A stretch of DNA of 13,813 nt from an uncultured Acetatifactor sp. (GCA_910587755.1 CAJUNZ010000058.1:4462-18274), one strand, 5' to 3'; counted from the stretch's first letter, positions 1-6,867 are shown. Notes: a model not told the origin generated them from the sequence alone. Numbers and translations are program-made.

Positions 1-177
1 AGATGGAAATTCCTTCCCTAAAAGGGCATAGAAGTGAAGAAACGGAACTGGAATAAGAACAGGAATAAAAAACAGTTTCGGAACGGAGATGCCCGGAAGA
101 AATTTACAGCTGCGAACTGTGCAGATGGAAATTCCTTCCCTAAAAGGGCATAGAAGTGAAGAAACGGAACTGGAATA
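1..177. repeat. Duplicated palindromic repeat upstream of spoIIIAF
   Basis: Bases 1-55 recur exactly (55/55) at 123-177, an offset of 122. Between them, 89-105 is complementary to 129-151 (16 of 17 positions, with a 6-nt insertion in the right arm), so each unit can fold into a hairpin around 106-128. Complementarity continues weakly outward to about 72 and 170. The first copy looks like the right arm of a preceding unit, so the array may extend upstream of the window. It sits inside the spoIIIA operon, in what should be the spoIIIAE-spoIIIAF junction. It contains a GTG at 34 and again at 156 followed by the same six codons, but neither has a convincing ribosome binding site. The shared 13-mer gcagatggaaatt also occurs in the element at 5183-5343, which may be coincidence. 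Confidence 0.85.
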
Positions 178-185
178 GGAGCGAA

Positions 186-647
186 ATGCAGCAAACTTTT
201 TTTCGGGCGATTTGCCAGACGGGAATTTTTATGATATGTGCCCAGGCCATTATTCATTTTCGGTCCAAGGAAGTGTATGAGAAGTACCTGAAGTTCCTGG
301 TGAGCGCCATGGTGCTGATCCAGCTTTTTCTTCCCATTGGAAGCTTTATCTGGGGAAAGGGGGGAGAGGGAGCCGCGCAGGCCCTGGAACAGTTTCGGAG
401 CAGGCTTAATGAGAGCATGGAGAGCGCGGAGGAAAGCGCCGCCGCTGCGGATAATATCCTGGAGCAGATGACGCTGGAGGAAGTGCGCAGGCGTATGGAG
501 GCACAACAGGAGGAAAGCGCTGAAGCACCTGAAGGGGAGAACAGTGAAGAAGACCTGGGGGAAGGCACTGAAACTTTTGAAGGGACAGGAAAGATTGAGA
601 TAGAACTGGAAGTGGAGCCTGTGGAACCTGTCAGTATTGGGAACTAA
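186..647 (+). CDS. spoIIIAF: Stage III sporulation protein AF
   Basis: The product is 153 residues. It has two predicted membrane segments near the N-terminus (about 6-24 and 36-56) separated by a short basic loop containing YEKYLKFLVSAMVL, the family hallmark. A helical charged region (60-110) and a very acidic tail follow. SpoIIIAF is a mother-cell membrane component of the SpoIIIA complex that, with SpoIIQ, keeps the engulfed forespore active. I chose ATG 186 because AGGAG (177-181) lies just upstream and the protein then begins at its membrane domain, as in Bacillus. The in-frame GTG at 156 would add ten basic residues (KKRNWNRSE-type) encoded by the upstream repeat. The protein is shorter than the roughly 200-residue B. 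subtilis homologue. The assignment is supported by its position immediately before spoIIIAG and spoIIIAH. Confidence 0.88.
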   Translation: MQQTFFRAICQTGIFMICAQAIIHFRSKEVYEKYLKFLVSAMVLIQLFLPIGSFIWGKGGEGAAQALEQFRSRLNESMESAEESAAAADNILEQMTLEEVRRRMEAQQEESAEAPEGENSEEDLGEGTETFEGTGKIEIELEVEPVEPVSIGN

Positions 648-748
648 GGAGCAGGATAAAGGCATTCTGTTTCAGGACGAAGGGGGAGTAGGAAAATCCG
701 GTCGAAGTTTGGTTCCGGGAAGGCATCAGCGCGGAAATGAGGAAAGAT

Positions 749-1462
749 ATGGGCAGGGATTGGAAACAATGGGCGGTAGACAAGGGGTTGCAGAAATGGT
801 TTCGGAGGGACAATCTGGTCATATTGGTGCTGTCTGGGATACTGTTGGTGATCATAGCGCTTCCCTCCAAGAAGGAAAGAGGAGGGGAGAGCGAAGGAGG
901 GGAGGCGGGCGGCACACCTTTTTCGGACTATCTGGCAGATCCCCCCCAGGAGGAGAGTCCGGCGGGGCAGAGCTTTCCTGAGGATGAGATGGAGGCATAT
1001 GCGGCGCATCTGGAGGCACGTCTGACAGAAGTGCTCAGCCAGATGGCGGATGTGGGGAAAGTCAGGGTAATGATAACATTAAAATCTTCTGAAGAGGTAG
1101 TGCTGGATAAGGAGCAGCCTGTGAGCCGTTCCACCACCAACGAGAGTGATTCCCAGGGAGGAAGCCGGGTGTTGAGCCAGGTGGAGTTCGGCGATACCAC
1201 TGTATACAGCACCAACGGCAGTGTCAGCGAACCATATGTGGTCAAAACGCTGACACCCAGGATAGAAGGGGTGCTTGTGGTGGCAGAAGGGGCAGGAAGC
1301 GGCACCACCAACCGCACCATCTCGGAGATTGTGCAGGCACTTTTCGGGGTGGAGGCCCATAAAGTGGTGGTGGTGAAAATGGATAGCATATATTTTTCTA
1401 CAAGCTCATACAATGAAGTAGTAAAAGGCGAAGAGGGGAATGAAAGTGAAAAACCTAATTAA
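749..1462 (+). CDS. spoIIIAG: Stage III sporulation protein AG
   Basis: The product is 237 residues: a short cytoplasmic N-terminus, one membrane segment at about 22-39, a Glu/Gly/Pro-rich linker (41-80), and a ring-building domain from about 85 to 215. Family signatures are visible: VGKVRVMITLKSSEEVV (102-118), SDSQGGSRV (133-141), EPYVVKTLTPRIEGVLVVAEG (161-181) and ALFGVEAHKVVVVKM (197-211). SpoIIIAG forms the large oligomeric ring of the mother cell-forespore channel and resembles secretion-system ring proteins. ATG 749 is preferred over in-frame ATG 737 because AGGA (740-743) precedes 749 by five bases, while 737 has no visible ribosome binding site. A TAG at 689 blocks any longer start. 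About 100 bp separate it from spoIIIAF. Its 3' end overlaps spoIIIAH by 23 bp, suggesting coupled translation. Confidence 0.95.
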   Translation: MGRDWKQWAVDKGLQKWFRRDNLVILVLSGILLVIIALPSKKERGGESEGGEAGGTPFSDYLADPPQEESPAGQSFPEDEMEAYAAHLEARLTEVLSQMADVGKVRVMITLKSSEEVVLDKEQPVSRSTTNESDSQGGSRVLSQVEFGDTTVYSTNGSVSEPYVVKTLTPRIEGVLVVAEGAGSGTTNRTISEIVQALFGVEAHKVVVVKMDSIYFSTSSYNEVVKGEEGNESEKPN

Positions 1463-2210
1463 GAAGAACCAGCTTATGATAACCGCACTGGCCATCATGA
1501 TTGCGATTGCAGGCTATCTGCAGTTTGCGGGAACCGGCCTGGAGGAAGAGTACCTGACATTAAACGATGACGCAAGCCCGGTGGACTCGGACGGCATCGT
1601 CACAGAGAATTACACTGCGGAGGGGCTTCTGGATCTTTCAGAGGAAGACCTGGTGTCAAATCTGGTGGACATTGAAAGCCTGGATTCTGATGCGGATATT
1701 ATTGTGAATGACTATCTGGATGCGGATATGCAGATTGCGGAAACCTCCGGCACCACAGATGGGCAGGTGGCAGCAGGTACATCGGAGGAACAGGTAGCGG
1801 GAAATACACCGGAGGAGGGAGAGATTCCCGGAGAGGCAGTGTTTACTTCCTCAGTGGGCTCAACCATACTTTCGGATGCAAAGCTGCTGAAAGAACAGAC
1901 CAGAGCAAAAAACAAAGAGACCCTGCTGGAAGTTATCAACAGCGCAGGAATCAGCGATGAGCAGAAACAGGCAGCTGTGGACAGCATGGTGCAGATGACC
2001 GCTGTTGCGGAGAAAGAAGCCGCTGCGGAAATTCTTCTGGAGGCAAAGGGCTTCCACGATGTGGTGGTAAGCATCAACGGAGATGCGGTGGACGTAGTGG
2101 TCAACGCAGCAGTGCTGGATGAGGCCATGAGAGCACAGATTGAGGACATTGTAAAGCGCAAGACGGAGATTGCCGCCGAGAATATTATTATCAGCACGGT
2201 GGTGCAATAA
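1440..2210 (+). CDS. spoIIIAH: Stage III sporulation protein AH
   Basis: The product is 256 residues: a basic N-terminus, one membrane segment at about 12-30, a long acidic low-complexity linker (35-135), and a C-terminal YscJ/FliF-like domain (about 140-256). That domain contains AKLLKEQTRAKNKETLLEVI, AAAEILLEAKGFHDVVVSI and VDVVVNAAVLDEAMRAQIEDIVKRKT, which match the family well. SpoIIIAH is in the mother-cell membrane and binds forespore SpoIIQ across the intermembrane space, forming the channel that also holds the engulfing membranes together. Start ATG 1440 follows a purine-rich GAGGGG (1433-1438) very closely. GTG 1446, two codons downstream, has better spacing and is a possible alternative. 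No terminator is seen after the stop; the next promoter begins four bases later. Confidence 0.95.
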   Translation: MKVKNLIKKNQLMITALAIMIAIAGYLQFAGTGLEEEYLTLNDDASPVDSDGIVTENYTAEGLLDLSEEDLVSNLVDIESLDSDADIIVNDYLDADMQIAETSGTTDGQVAAGTSEEQVAGNTPEEGEIPGEAVFTSSVGSTILSDAKLLKEQTRAKNKETLLEVINSAGISDEQKQAAVDSMVQMTAVAEKEAAAEILLEAKGFHDVVVSINGDAVDVVVNAAVLDEAMRAQIEDIVKRKTEIAAENIIISTVVQ

Positions 2211-2213
2211 AAA

Positions 2214-2242
2214 TTGTCTTTACATAATGATTGTGGTATACT
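2214..2242 (+). promoter_or_regulatory. Extended -10 promoter for deoB-prfC
   Basis: TTGTCT (2214-2219) and TATACT (2237-2242) are separated by 17 bases, and a TGG immediately precedes the -10 box (extended -10). This fits a vegetative sigma-A promoter. It lies four bases after the spoIIIAH stop, so deoB and prfC can be expressed independently of the sporulation operon. It is called from sequence alone. The same TGG-TATACT string recurs before asp23. Confidence 0.65.
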
Positions 2243-2261
2243 TACCTCAGATAAAAGATTC

Positions 2262-2333
2262 AGCCCGCCGCCCCGGCAGGACCTCAGGCCCCGGAATTCC
2301 GGGGCTCCTGCCAAAGGGAGCGGCCGGCGGGCT
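2262..2333 (+). promoter_or_regulatory. Three-tier GC-rich hairpin in the deoB leader
   Basis: Three nested perfect stems can form in the leader RNA: 2262-2270 with 2325-2333 (9 bp), 2275-2281 with 2306-2312 (7 bp), and the 18-base palindrome gccccggaattccggggc at 2288-2305 (7 bp with an AATT loop). It lies between the promoter and the deoB ribosome binding site (2347-2353), which it does not cover. No T-run follows, so it is not a canonical intrinsic terminator. Possible roles are 5' mRNA stabilisation, protein binding, or termination of transcription leaving spoIIIAH. I recognise no known riboswitch class. Confidence 0.7.
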
Positions 2334-2362
2334 TCCGGCGCTGCAGGAAGGAGAGATGGCAT

Positions 2363-3568
2363 ATGAAGAGAGTATTTTTGATTGTTTTGGACAGTTTTGG
2401 CATCGGAGGAATGGAAGATGCGGCTTCTTATGGGGATGTGGATGTGAATACCCTGAGGACCGTGTGTTCCAGTCCTCTTTTCCACATGCCCCATATGGCA
2501 CAGCTGGGGTTGTTTGGGATAGACGGTGTGGAGGATGCCCTGAAAGCTCTGGATAATCCGGCGGGCATCCTTTCGGGGAAAAAATCTCCCAGAGCCCTGA
2601 CAGCCCGGATGACGGAGAAGTCCAGGGGCAAGGATACCACCATTGGCCACTGGGAAATTGCAGGAATATATTCTCCCAAGCCCCTTCCCACCTATCCAGA
2701 TGGGTTTCTGGAGGAGGTACTGGAGGCATTCTGCAGCAGAACCGGCAGAGGGGTGCTTTGCAACCTTCCCTACTCCGGAACGGCAGTGATCCAGGACTAC
2801 GGGGAGGCCCATATGGCCACGGGAAAGCTGATTGTGTACACATCCGCAGACAGTGTCTTCCAGGTAGCGGCACATGAGGACATAGTGCCTCTGGAGGAGC
2901 TGTATGAATATTGCCGGGCCGCCAGGGAAATTCTGCAGGGAGAACATGGGGTGGGAAGGGTTATCGCCCGCCCGTTCACCGGGCCCTGCGGGGGAAGTTT
3001 TGTCCGGACGCCCCACAGGCACGACTTTTCTATTCTGCCCCCTGCCCCCACAATGCTGGACCAGCTCCGGGAGGAGGGAAAGGATGTTATTGCTGTGGGC
3101 AAAATCAATGACATCTACGCCGGAAAGGGAATCTCGGAGTGGGTGTACACAGGGAATAATGAGGAGGGCATGGAGAGGATTCTGGAGTACCTGGACAGGG
3201 ATTTTGAAGGATTGTGCTTTACGAATCTTGTGGATTATGATATGCTGTACGGGCACCGCAGGGATATTGACGGCTATGCCGGAGCGCTTGCCCGCTTTGA
3301 CGCCAGACTGCCTGAAATCATGGGGAAGATGCGCCGGGAAGATATTCTGATGATCACTGCGGACCACGGCTGCGATCCAGGTTACAGAGCAACCACCGAC
3401 CACACCAGGGAGTACACTCCTTTTCTTATGGCAGGGACGGCGGTTACGCCTGGAAACATAGGTACCAGGGATACCTTTGCGGACATTGGGGCCACAGTGC
3501 TGGACTATTTTGGCATAAAGCCCTTGTTCCCAGGGAAGAGTATGCTTGCGGGCAGCAGAATCATATAG
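2363..3568 (+). CDS. deoB: Phosphopentomutase
   Basis: The product is 401 residues, the usual family length. The enzyme interconverts ribose 1-phosphate and ribose 5-phosphate (and the deoxy forms), linking nucleoside salvage to the pentose phosphate pathway in the cytosol. It belongs to the alkaline phosphatase superfamily and needs two Mn ions. By comparison with the B. cereus enzyme, the metal ligands are present: D10 in VLDSFGIG, D293 and H298 in NLVDYDMLYGHRRD, D334/H335 in TADHG, and H347 in TDHTRE. The phospho-accepting threonine corresponds to T92 in GKDTTIGHWE. YTSADSVFQVAAHE (159-172) and RVIARPFTG are further signatures. AAGGAGA (2347-2353) lies nine bases before the ATG. prfC follows after 21 bp, implying a two-gene transcript. 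No nucleoside phosphorylase gene, a common deoB partner, is in the window. Confidence 0.97.
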   Translation: MKRVFLIVLDSFGIGGMEDAASYGDVDVNTLRTVCSSPLFHMPHMAQLGLFGIDGVEDALKALDNPAGILSGKKSPRALTARMTEKSRGKDTTIGHWEIAGIYSPKPLPTYPDGFLEEVLEAFCSRTGRGVLCNLPYSGTAVIQDYGEAHMATGKLIVYTSADSVFQVAAHEDIVPLEELYEYCRAAREILQGEHGVGRVIARPFTGPCGGSFVRTPHRHDFSILPPAPTMLDQLREEGKDVIAVGKINDIYAGKGISEWVYTGNNEEGMERILEYLDRDFEGLCFTNLVDYDMLYGHRRDIDGYAGALARFDARLPEIMGKMRREDILMITADHGCDPGYRATTDHTREYTPFLMAGTAVTPGNIGTRDTFADIGATVLDYFGIKPLFPGKSMLAGSRII

Positions 3569-3589
3569 GAACGGAGGGTTTTATAAACC

Positions 3590-5185
3590 ATGGATCAATA
3601 TACGGAAGAAATACAACGCCGCCGTACTTTTGCGATTATCTCTCACCCGGATGCGGGTAAGACCACGCTCACGGAGAAATTTCTGCTCTACGGCGGGGCA
3701 ATCAATCTGGCGGGAAGCGTCAAGGGCAAGGCCACGGCCAGGCATGCGGTCTCAGACTGGATGGAGATAGAAAAGCAGAGGGGAATTTCTGTCACATCTT
3801 CAGTGCTGCAGTTTGAGTACGGCGGCTGTTGTGTCAATATTCTGGACACGCCCGGACACCAGGACTTTTCCGAGGACACTTACAGAACTCTGATGGCGGC
3901 GGATTCTGCAGTGATGGTCATAGACGCCTCCAAGGGTGTGGAGGCCCAGACCAGGAAACTGTTCAAGGTCTGCGTTATGCGCAGAATTCCCATATTCACC
4001 TTTATCAATAAGATGGACAGGGATGCCAGGGATACCTTTGAACTGTTGGATGACATAGAGAAGGAGTTGGGGATCGCCACCTGCCCCATGAACTGGCCCA
4101 TCGGATCCGGAAAAGGGTTTAAGGGGGTCTATGACAGGGACCGGCAGATGGTGGTGGCTTACTCGGATACGGAGAAGGGTACCAGGGAGGGGACGGCCAC
4201 GGAAGTTTCCGCCCAGGATCACGGGGCGCTTCGGGAACTGGTGGGTGAAGAGGCGGCGGACAAGCTTTTGGAGGAGATTGAGCTTCTGGACGGGGCCAGC
4301 GCTGAATTCGATCTGGAGCAGGTCCGGGCGGGGGAACTCAGCCCCGTGTTCTTCGGATCGGCCCTGACAAACTTCGGCGTGGAGATCTTTCTGAAGCATT
4401 TTCTGGAGATGGCCTCCGCTCCCCTGCCCAGGAAGGCGGACAAGGGACTGGTGGATCCGGTGGAGAATAAGTTCAGCGCGTTTGTCTTTAAAATACAGGC
4501 AAATATGAACAAGGCCCATCGGGACAGAATTGCCTTTATGCGTATCTGTTCCGGCAGGTTTGACGCAGGGGAGGAGGTGCGCCATGTGCAGGGGGAGAAG
4601 GTTATGAGACTTTCGCAGCCCCAGCAGATTATGGCGGACGACCGTAAGATTCTCACAGAGGCCTATGCGGGGGATATTATCGGGGTGTTTGATCCCGGCG
4701 TGTTTTCTATTGGAGATACCCTGTGCAGCCCTGGGGAAAAATTCCGGTATGAGGGAATTCCAACCTTTGCGCCGGAACATTTTGCCCGGGTAAGGCAGGT
4801 GGACACCATGAAGCGGAAGCAGTTTGTGAAGGGAGCCACCCAGATTGCCCAGGAGGGTGCTATACAGATTTTTCAGGAGCTCAATGCGGGCATGGAGGAG
4901 ATCATTGTGGGTGTGGTGGGAGTGCTGCAGTTTGATGTCTTTAAGTACCGTATGGAGAATGAGTACAATGTGGAGATACGCCTGGAGAACCTTCCCTATG
5001 AACATATCCGCTGGATAGAGAACCAGGATCAGGTAGATGTGGGCAGACTGACCGGCACCTCGGACATGAAAAAGGTCAAGGATATGAAGGGGAACCCGCT
5101 GCTTCTGTTTGTGAATTCCTGGAGTATCGGCATGACTCTGGAGCGGAACAAGGACCTGGTTCTGGCGGAGTTTGGCCGAAGCTAG
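3590..5185 (+). CDS. prfC: Peptide chain release factor 3
   Basis: The product is 531 residues, matching RF3 (about 525-530). RF3 is the translational GTPase that removes RF1/RF2 from the ribosome after peptide release. The GTPase motifs are intact: G1 SHPDAGKTT (18-26), switch I RGISVTSSV (64-72), G3 DTPGH (86-90), and G4 NKMD (140-143). RF3-specific features include FSEDTYRTLMAADSAVMVIDA after G3 and the MNWPIGSGKGFKGVYDR insertion (167-183), which separate it from EF-G and TetM-type proteins. The C-terminal part continues through the usual beta-barrel and RF3 C-terminal domains. GGAGGG (3573-3578) precedes the ATG by 11 bases. It is probably co-transcribed with deoB. Its TAG stop coincides with the left end of the palindromic element at 5183-5343. 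Confidence 0.97.
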   Translation: MDQYTEEIQRRRTFAIISHPDAGKTTLTEKFLLYGGAINLAGSVKGKATARHAVSDWMEIEKQRGISVTSSVLQFEYGGCCVNILDTPGHQDFSEDTYRTLMAADSAVMVIDASKGVEAQTRKLFKVCVMRRIPIFTFINKMDRDARDTFELLDDIEKELGIATCPMNWPIGSGKGFKGVYDRDRQMVVAYSDTEKGTREGTATEVSAQDHGALRELVGEEAADKLLEEIELLDGASAEFDLEQVRAGELSPVFFGSALTNFGVEIFLKHFLEMASAPLPRKADKGLVDPVENKFSAFVFKIQANMNKAHRDRIAFMRICSGRFDAGEEVRHVQGEKVMRLSQPQQIMADDRKILTEAYAGDIIGVFDPGVFSIGDTLCSPGEKFRYEGIPTFAPEHFARVRQVDTMKRKQFVKGATQIAQEGAIQIFQELNAGMEEIIVGVVGVLQFDVFKYRMENEYNVEIRLENLPYEHIRWIENQDQVDVGRLTGTSDMKKVKDMKGNPLLLFVNSWSIGMTLERNKDLVLAEFGRS

Positions 5186-5343
5186 TATAATCCACAACAA
5201 TTACCACTATGTTTCGCGAAGGATAAATTTTCAGTCTGCAAGGCGGAGGAAGGAGTCGTAGCGGGCTACGATGACTGACGACAACGATGCAGATGGAAAT
5301 TTAGACAAGTGAAACATGTGGTTAATTGGTGGGGGTTATACTA
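5183..5343. mobile_element. MITE-like palindromic element
   Basis: A 161-bp non-coding element with terminal inverted repeats. The outermost eight bases, TAGTATAA (5183-5190) and TTATACTA (5336-5343), are perfectly complementary. The arms continue inward (about 5191-5213 against 5311-5335) with small gaps. A central hairpin, cgtagc-gg-gctacg, lies at 5257-5270. No transposase is encoded, so any movement would need an enzyme in trans. The TA at each tip would fit a TA target duplication of the IS630/mariner type, but this is inference. The first three bases are the prfC stop codon. As RNA it could form a long hairpin and end the deoB-prfC transcript, but there is no T-run at its edge. Confidence 0.7.
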
Positions 5344-5379
5344 CATCTGACCAGAAATTGCACTGCCGGTGCCGGATTT

Positions 5380-5502
5380 TTTGTCAGTCTGCAAGGGGAA
5401 GGAAGGAGACGATGGGGTGGCATCGTTGACGTCAGTCATCGTAACCCGCTTCGATTCTATCCTTTGCGAAACATGGTGGTAATTGCTGTGGGTCATAATA
5501 GC
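5380..5502. repeat. Inverted, partly deleted copy of the palindromic element
   Basis: Bases 5458-5491 are the reverse complement of 5192-5225 (31/34 identical), and 5488-5502 match the reverse complement of 5181-5195 (12/15). Bases 5420-5439 are the reverse complement of 5271-5290 (19/20), and 5431-5455 match the reverse complement of 5255-5279 (22/25). The stretch equivalent to 5226-5254 is missing from this arm. A similar segment instead appears in direct orientation at 5385-5411 (24/27 against 5232-5258). With the upstream element, this fills the whole 355-bp gap between prfC and the lipoprotein gene; no gene is seen there. Confidence 0.7.
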
Positions 5503-5540
5503 GGTTCCCGGAAACGGTATTCCGTGTAGGAGGTCGGTGG

Positions 5541-6815
5541 ATGAAAAGAAAACCGCGTATCATATGGATGATTCTGGGGACAGTTCTTCTGTGCTCTTTT
5601 CCGGGAGGATGCGCCCTGGGACAGATGCTGGATGAAATTCCCAGGGAATTTTCTCTGCTGACAACAGCCTCGGAGGACATGACGCAGGAGAGCCAGCGGG
5701 TTCTGCTGCCCGAAGCTGGCGGAGAGATTCTGCAGGAGGTTTCTGCACTGGGGGCAACGGTGGGAGAGTCCTTTTTGATGCAGGAAGTGTTTCCCTATGC
5801 CTGCGGCGGTCTGAGCAGGGCAGAACAGGTCTGGTATCATGACATGGAGCGGATTTTGGGGAATTTCGGGGAAGGAATGGAGCTGAGTGCGGAAGGTCTG
5901 GCAGCGGGGATGGATGAATCCAACATAGACCGGATCTTCCAGTGTGTTATGGCGGACCACCCGGAACTGTTCTATGTGGAGGGCTATTCTTACCTGAAAT
6001 ATACCAAGGGGAACCGGCTTATCTCCATTGAATTTTCGGGAACCTACAGTATGGATCGGGAGACCGCAGAGGGGCGCAGGGAGGAGATTCTGGCCGCCGC
6101 CGAGGAGATTCTGGCAGGGGTGGAGAAGGATGCGTCGGATTACGACAAGGTAAAGTATGTCTATGATACGCTTATATGCAACACGGACTATTCCCTGGAT
6201 GCCCCGGACAATCAAAATATCTATTCTGTGTTCGTCAACCACCTCTCTGTCTGTCAGGGGTATGCCAAGGCCACTCAGTATCTGCTGAACAGGCTGGGGG
6301 TAGAGTGCACCCTGGTGCTGGGGCATGTGGACACAGGGGAAGGACATGCCTGGAATCTTGTAAAGGTGGATGGGGAATATTACTATGTGGACACCACCTG
6401 GGGGGATGTGTCCTACCAGACCGAGGGGGTGCCGCCTGTTCTGCCATCGGGCCCGGCTATCAATTATGACTATTTAAATGTGACCACAGAGGAAATTCTG
6501 CGCACCCATTCCATCGGCGGAGAGGTTCCAATGCCCCAGTGCGTAGCGACAGAGGCAAACTATTATGTGAGGGAGGGCGCCCTGTTTTCCTCCTATGACA
6601 GGGAGCAGATGGCAGAGCTGTTCCGGCGGAAGATACAGGAGGGACAGGAGGCCGTGACAGTGAAGTGTACGGATGCTGTCTGCTATGGAGAGGTACTGGA
6701 TGCCCTGGTGGGAAAACAGGAGATATTCTCTTATCTCCCGGACAGGGAGGGGAGCATTGCCTATGCCCAGAATGAGAAACAGCTCTCGGTGACATTTTGG
6801 GTGACAAAAGAGTAG
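5541..6815 (+). CDS. Putative lipoprotein with transglutaminase-like domain
   Basis: The product is 424 residues. A basic N-terminus and hydrophobic segment (about 7-20) are followed by PGGC with Cys24, a plausible but non-canonical lipobox (Pro at -3), suggesting export and membrane anchoring. The transglutaminase-like core spans about 195-290: catalytic Cys238 in SVCQGYAKATQYLLNRLGVEC, His269 in GEGHAWNLVKVDGEYYYVD, and Asp284 in VDTTWGD. The preceding KVKYVYDTLICNTDYSLD and the spacing of the triad fit the bacterial transglutaminase/protease-like superfamily, whose members may be cysteine proteases or crosslinkers. The substrate cannot be inferred. Residues 40-190 and 295-424 match no domain I recognise. 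AGGAGGT (5528-5534) lies six bases before the ATG. It is separated from prfC by repeats, so it probably has its own promoter, but none is clear. Confidence 0.85.
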   Translation: MKRKPRIIWMILGTVLLCSFPGGCALGQMLDEIPREFSLLTTASEDMTQESQRVLLPEAGGEILQEVSALGATVGESFLMQEVFPYACGGLSRAEQVWYHDMERILGNFGEGMELSAEGLAAGMDESNIDRIFQCVMADHPELFYVEGYSYLKYTKGNRLISIEFSGTYSMDRETAEGRREEILAAAEEILAGVEKDASDYDKVKYVYDTLICNTDYSLDAPDNQNIYSVFVNHLSVCQGYAKATQYLLNRLGVECTLVLGHVDTGEGHAWNLVKVDGEYYYVDTTWGDVSYQTEGVPPVLPSGPAINYDYLNVTTEEILRTHSIGGEVPMPQCVATEANYYVREGALFSSYDREQMAELFRRKIQEGQEAVTVKCTDAVCYGEVLDALVGKQEIFSYLPDREGSIAYAQNEKQLSVTFWVTKE

Positions 6816-6830
6816 ATTTCGTGGTATACT
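6801..6830 (+). promoter_or_regulatory. Extended -10 promoter for asp23-nusB
   Basis: GTGACA (6801-6806) and TATACT (6825-6830) are separated by 18 bases, and TGG precedes the -10. The -35 box lies within the last codons of the upstream lipoprotein gene. The sequence GTGGTATACT is identical to that of the deoB promoter. This probably starts the transcript for asp23, nusB and the genes downstream. It is called by consensus only. Confidence 0.65.
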
Positions 6831-6849
6831 AAGAGGGACGCGGGGGATT

Positions 6850-6867
6850 CCTGTCCGCCGGGACAGG
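6850..6867 (+). promoter_or_regulatory. Leader hairpin upstream of asp23
   Basis: A perfect 7-bp stem, cctgtcc (6850-6856) with ggacagg (6861-6867), encloses a GCCG loop. It lies 20 bases after the -10 box and 69 bases before the asp23 start. A run of six T (6914-6919) occurs just before the ribosome binding site but is not adjacent to this stem. Whether the leader attenuates or only stabilises the mRNA cannot be decided from sequence. Confidence 0.45.

Noticed and set aside
637..981. Open + strand frame after spoIIIAF, overlapping the start of spoIIIAG
   Set aside because: Its translation is low-complexity Gly/Arg/Glu sequence without family features, and it overlaps the well-supported SpoIIIAG N-terminus and membrane segment in another frame.
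1712..3403. 563-codon open frame on the - strand opposite spoIIIAH and deoB
   Set aside because: It is antisense to two confidently identified genes. Its His/Ser/Leu-rich composition is typical of the mirror of GC-biased coding DNA, and no motif or ribosome binding site supports it. The same applies to the other long - strand frames in the window.
3590..5185. Possible tetracycline-resistance ribosomal protection protein or EF-G
   Set aside because: The length (531) and the RF3-specific segments after G3 and at 167-183 identify release factor 3; domains typical of TetM/EF-G are missing.
5326..5529. 67-codon open frame between prfC and the lipoprotein gene
   Set aside because: It lies wholly in the palindromic repeat region and reads through its arms; the sequence is explained as repeat, not coding.
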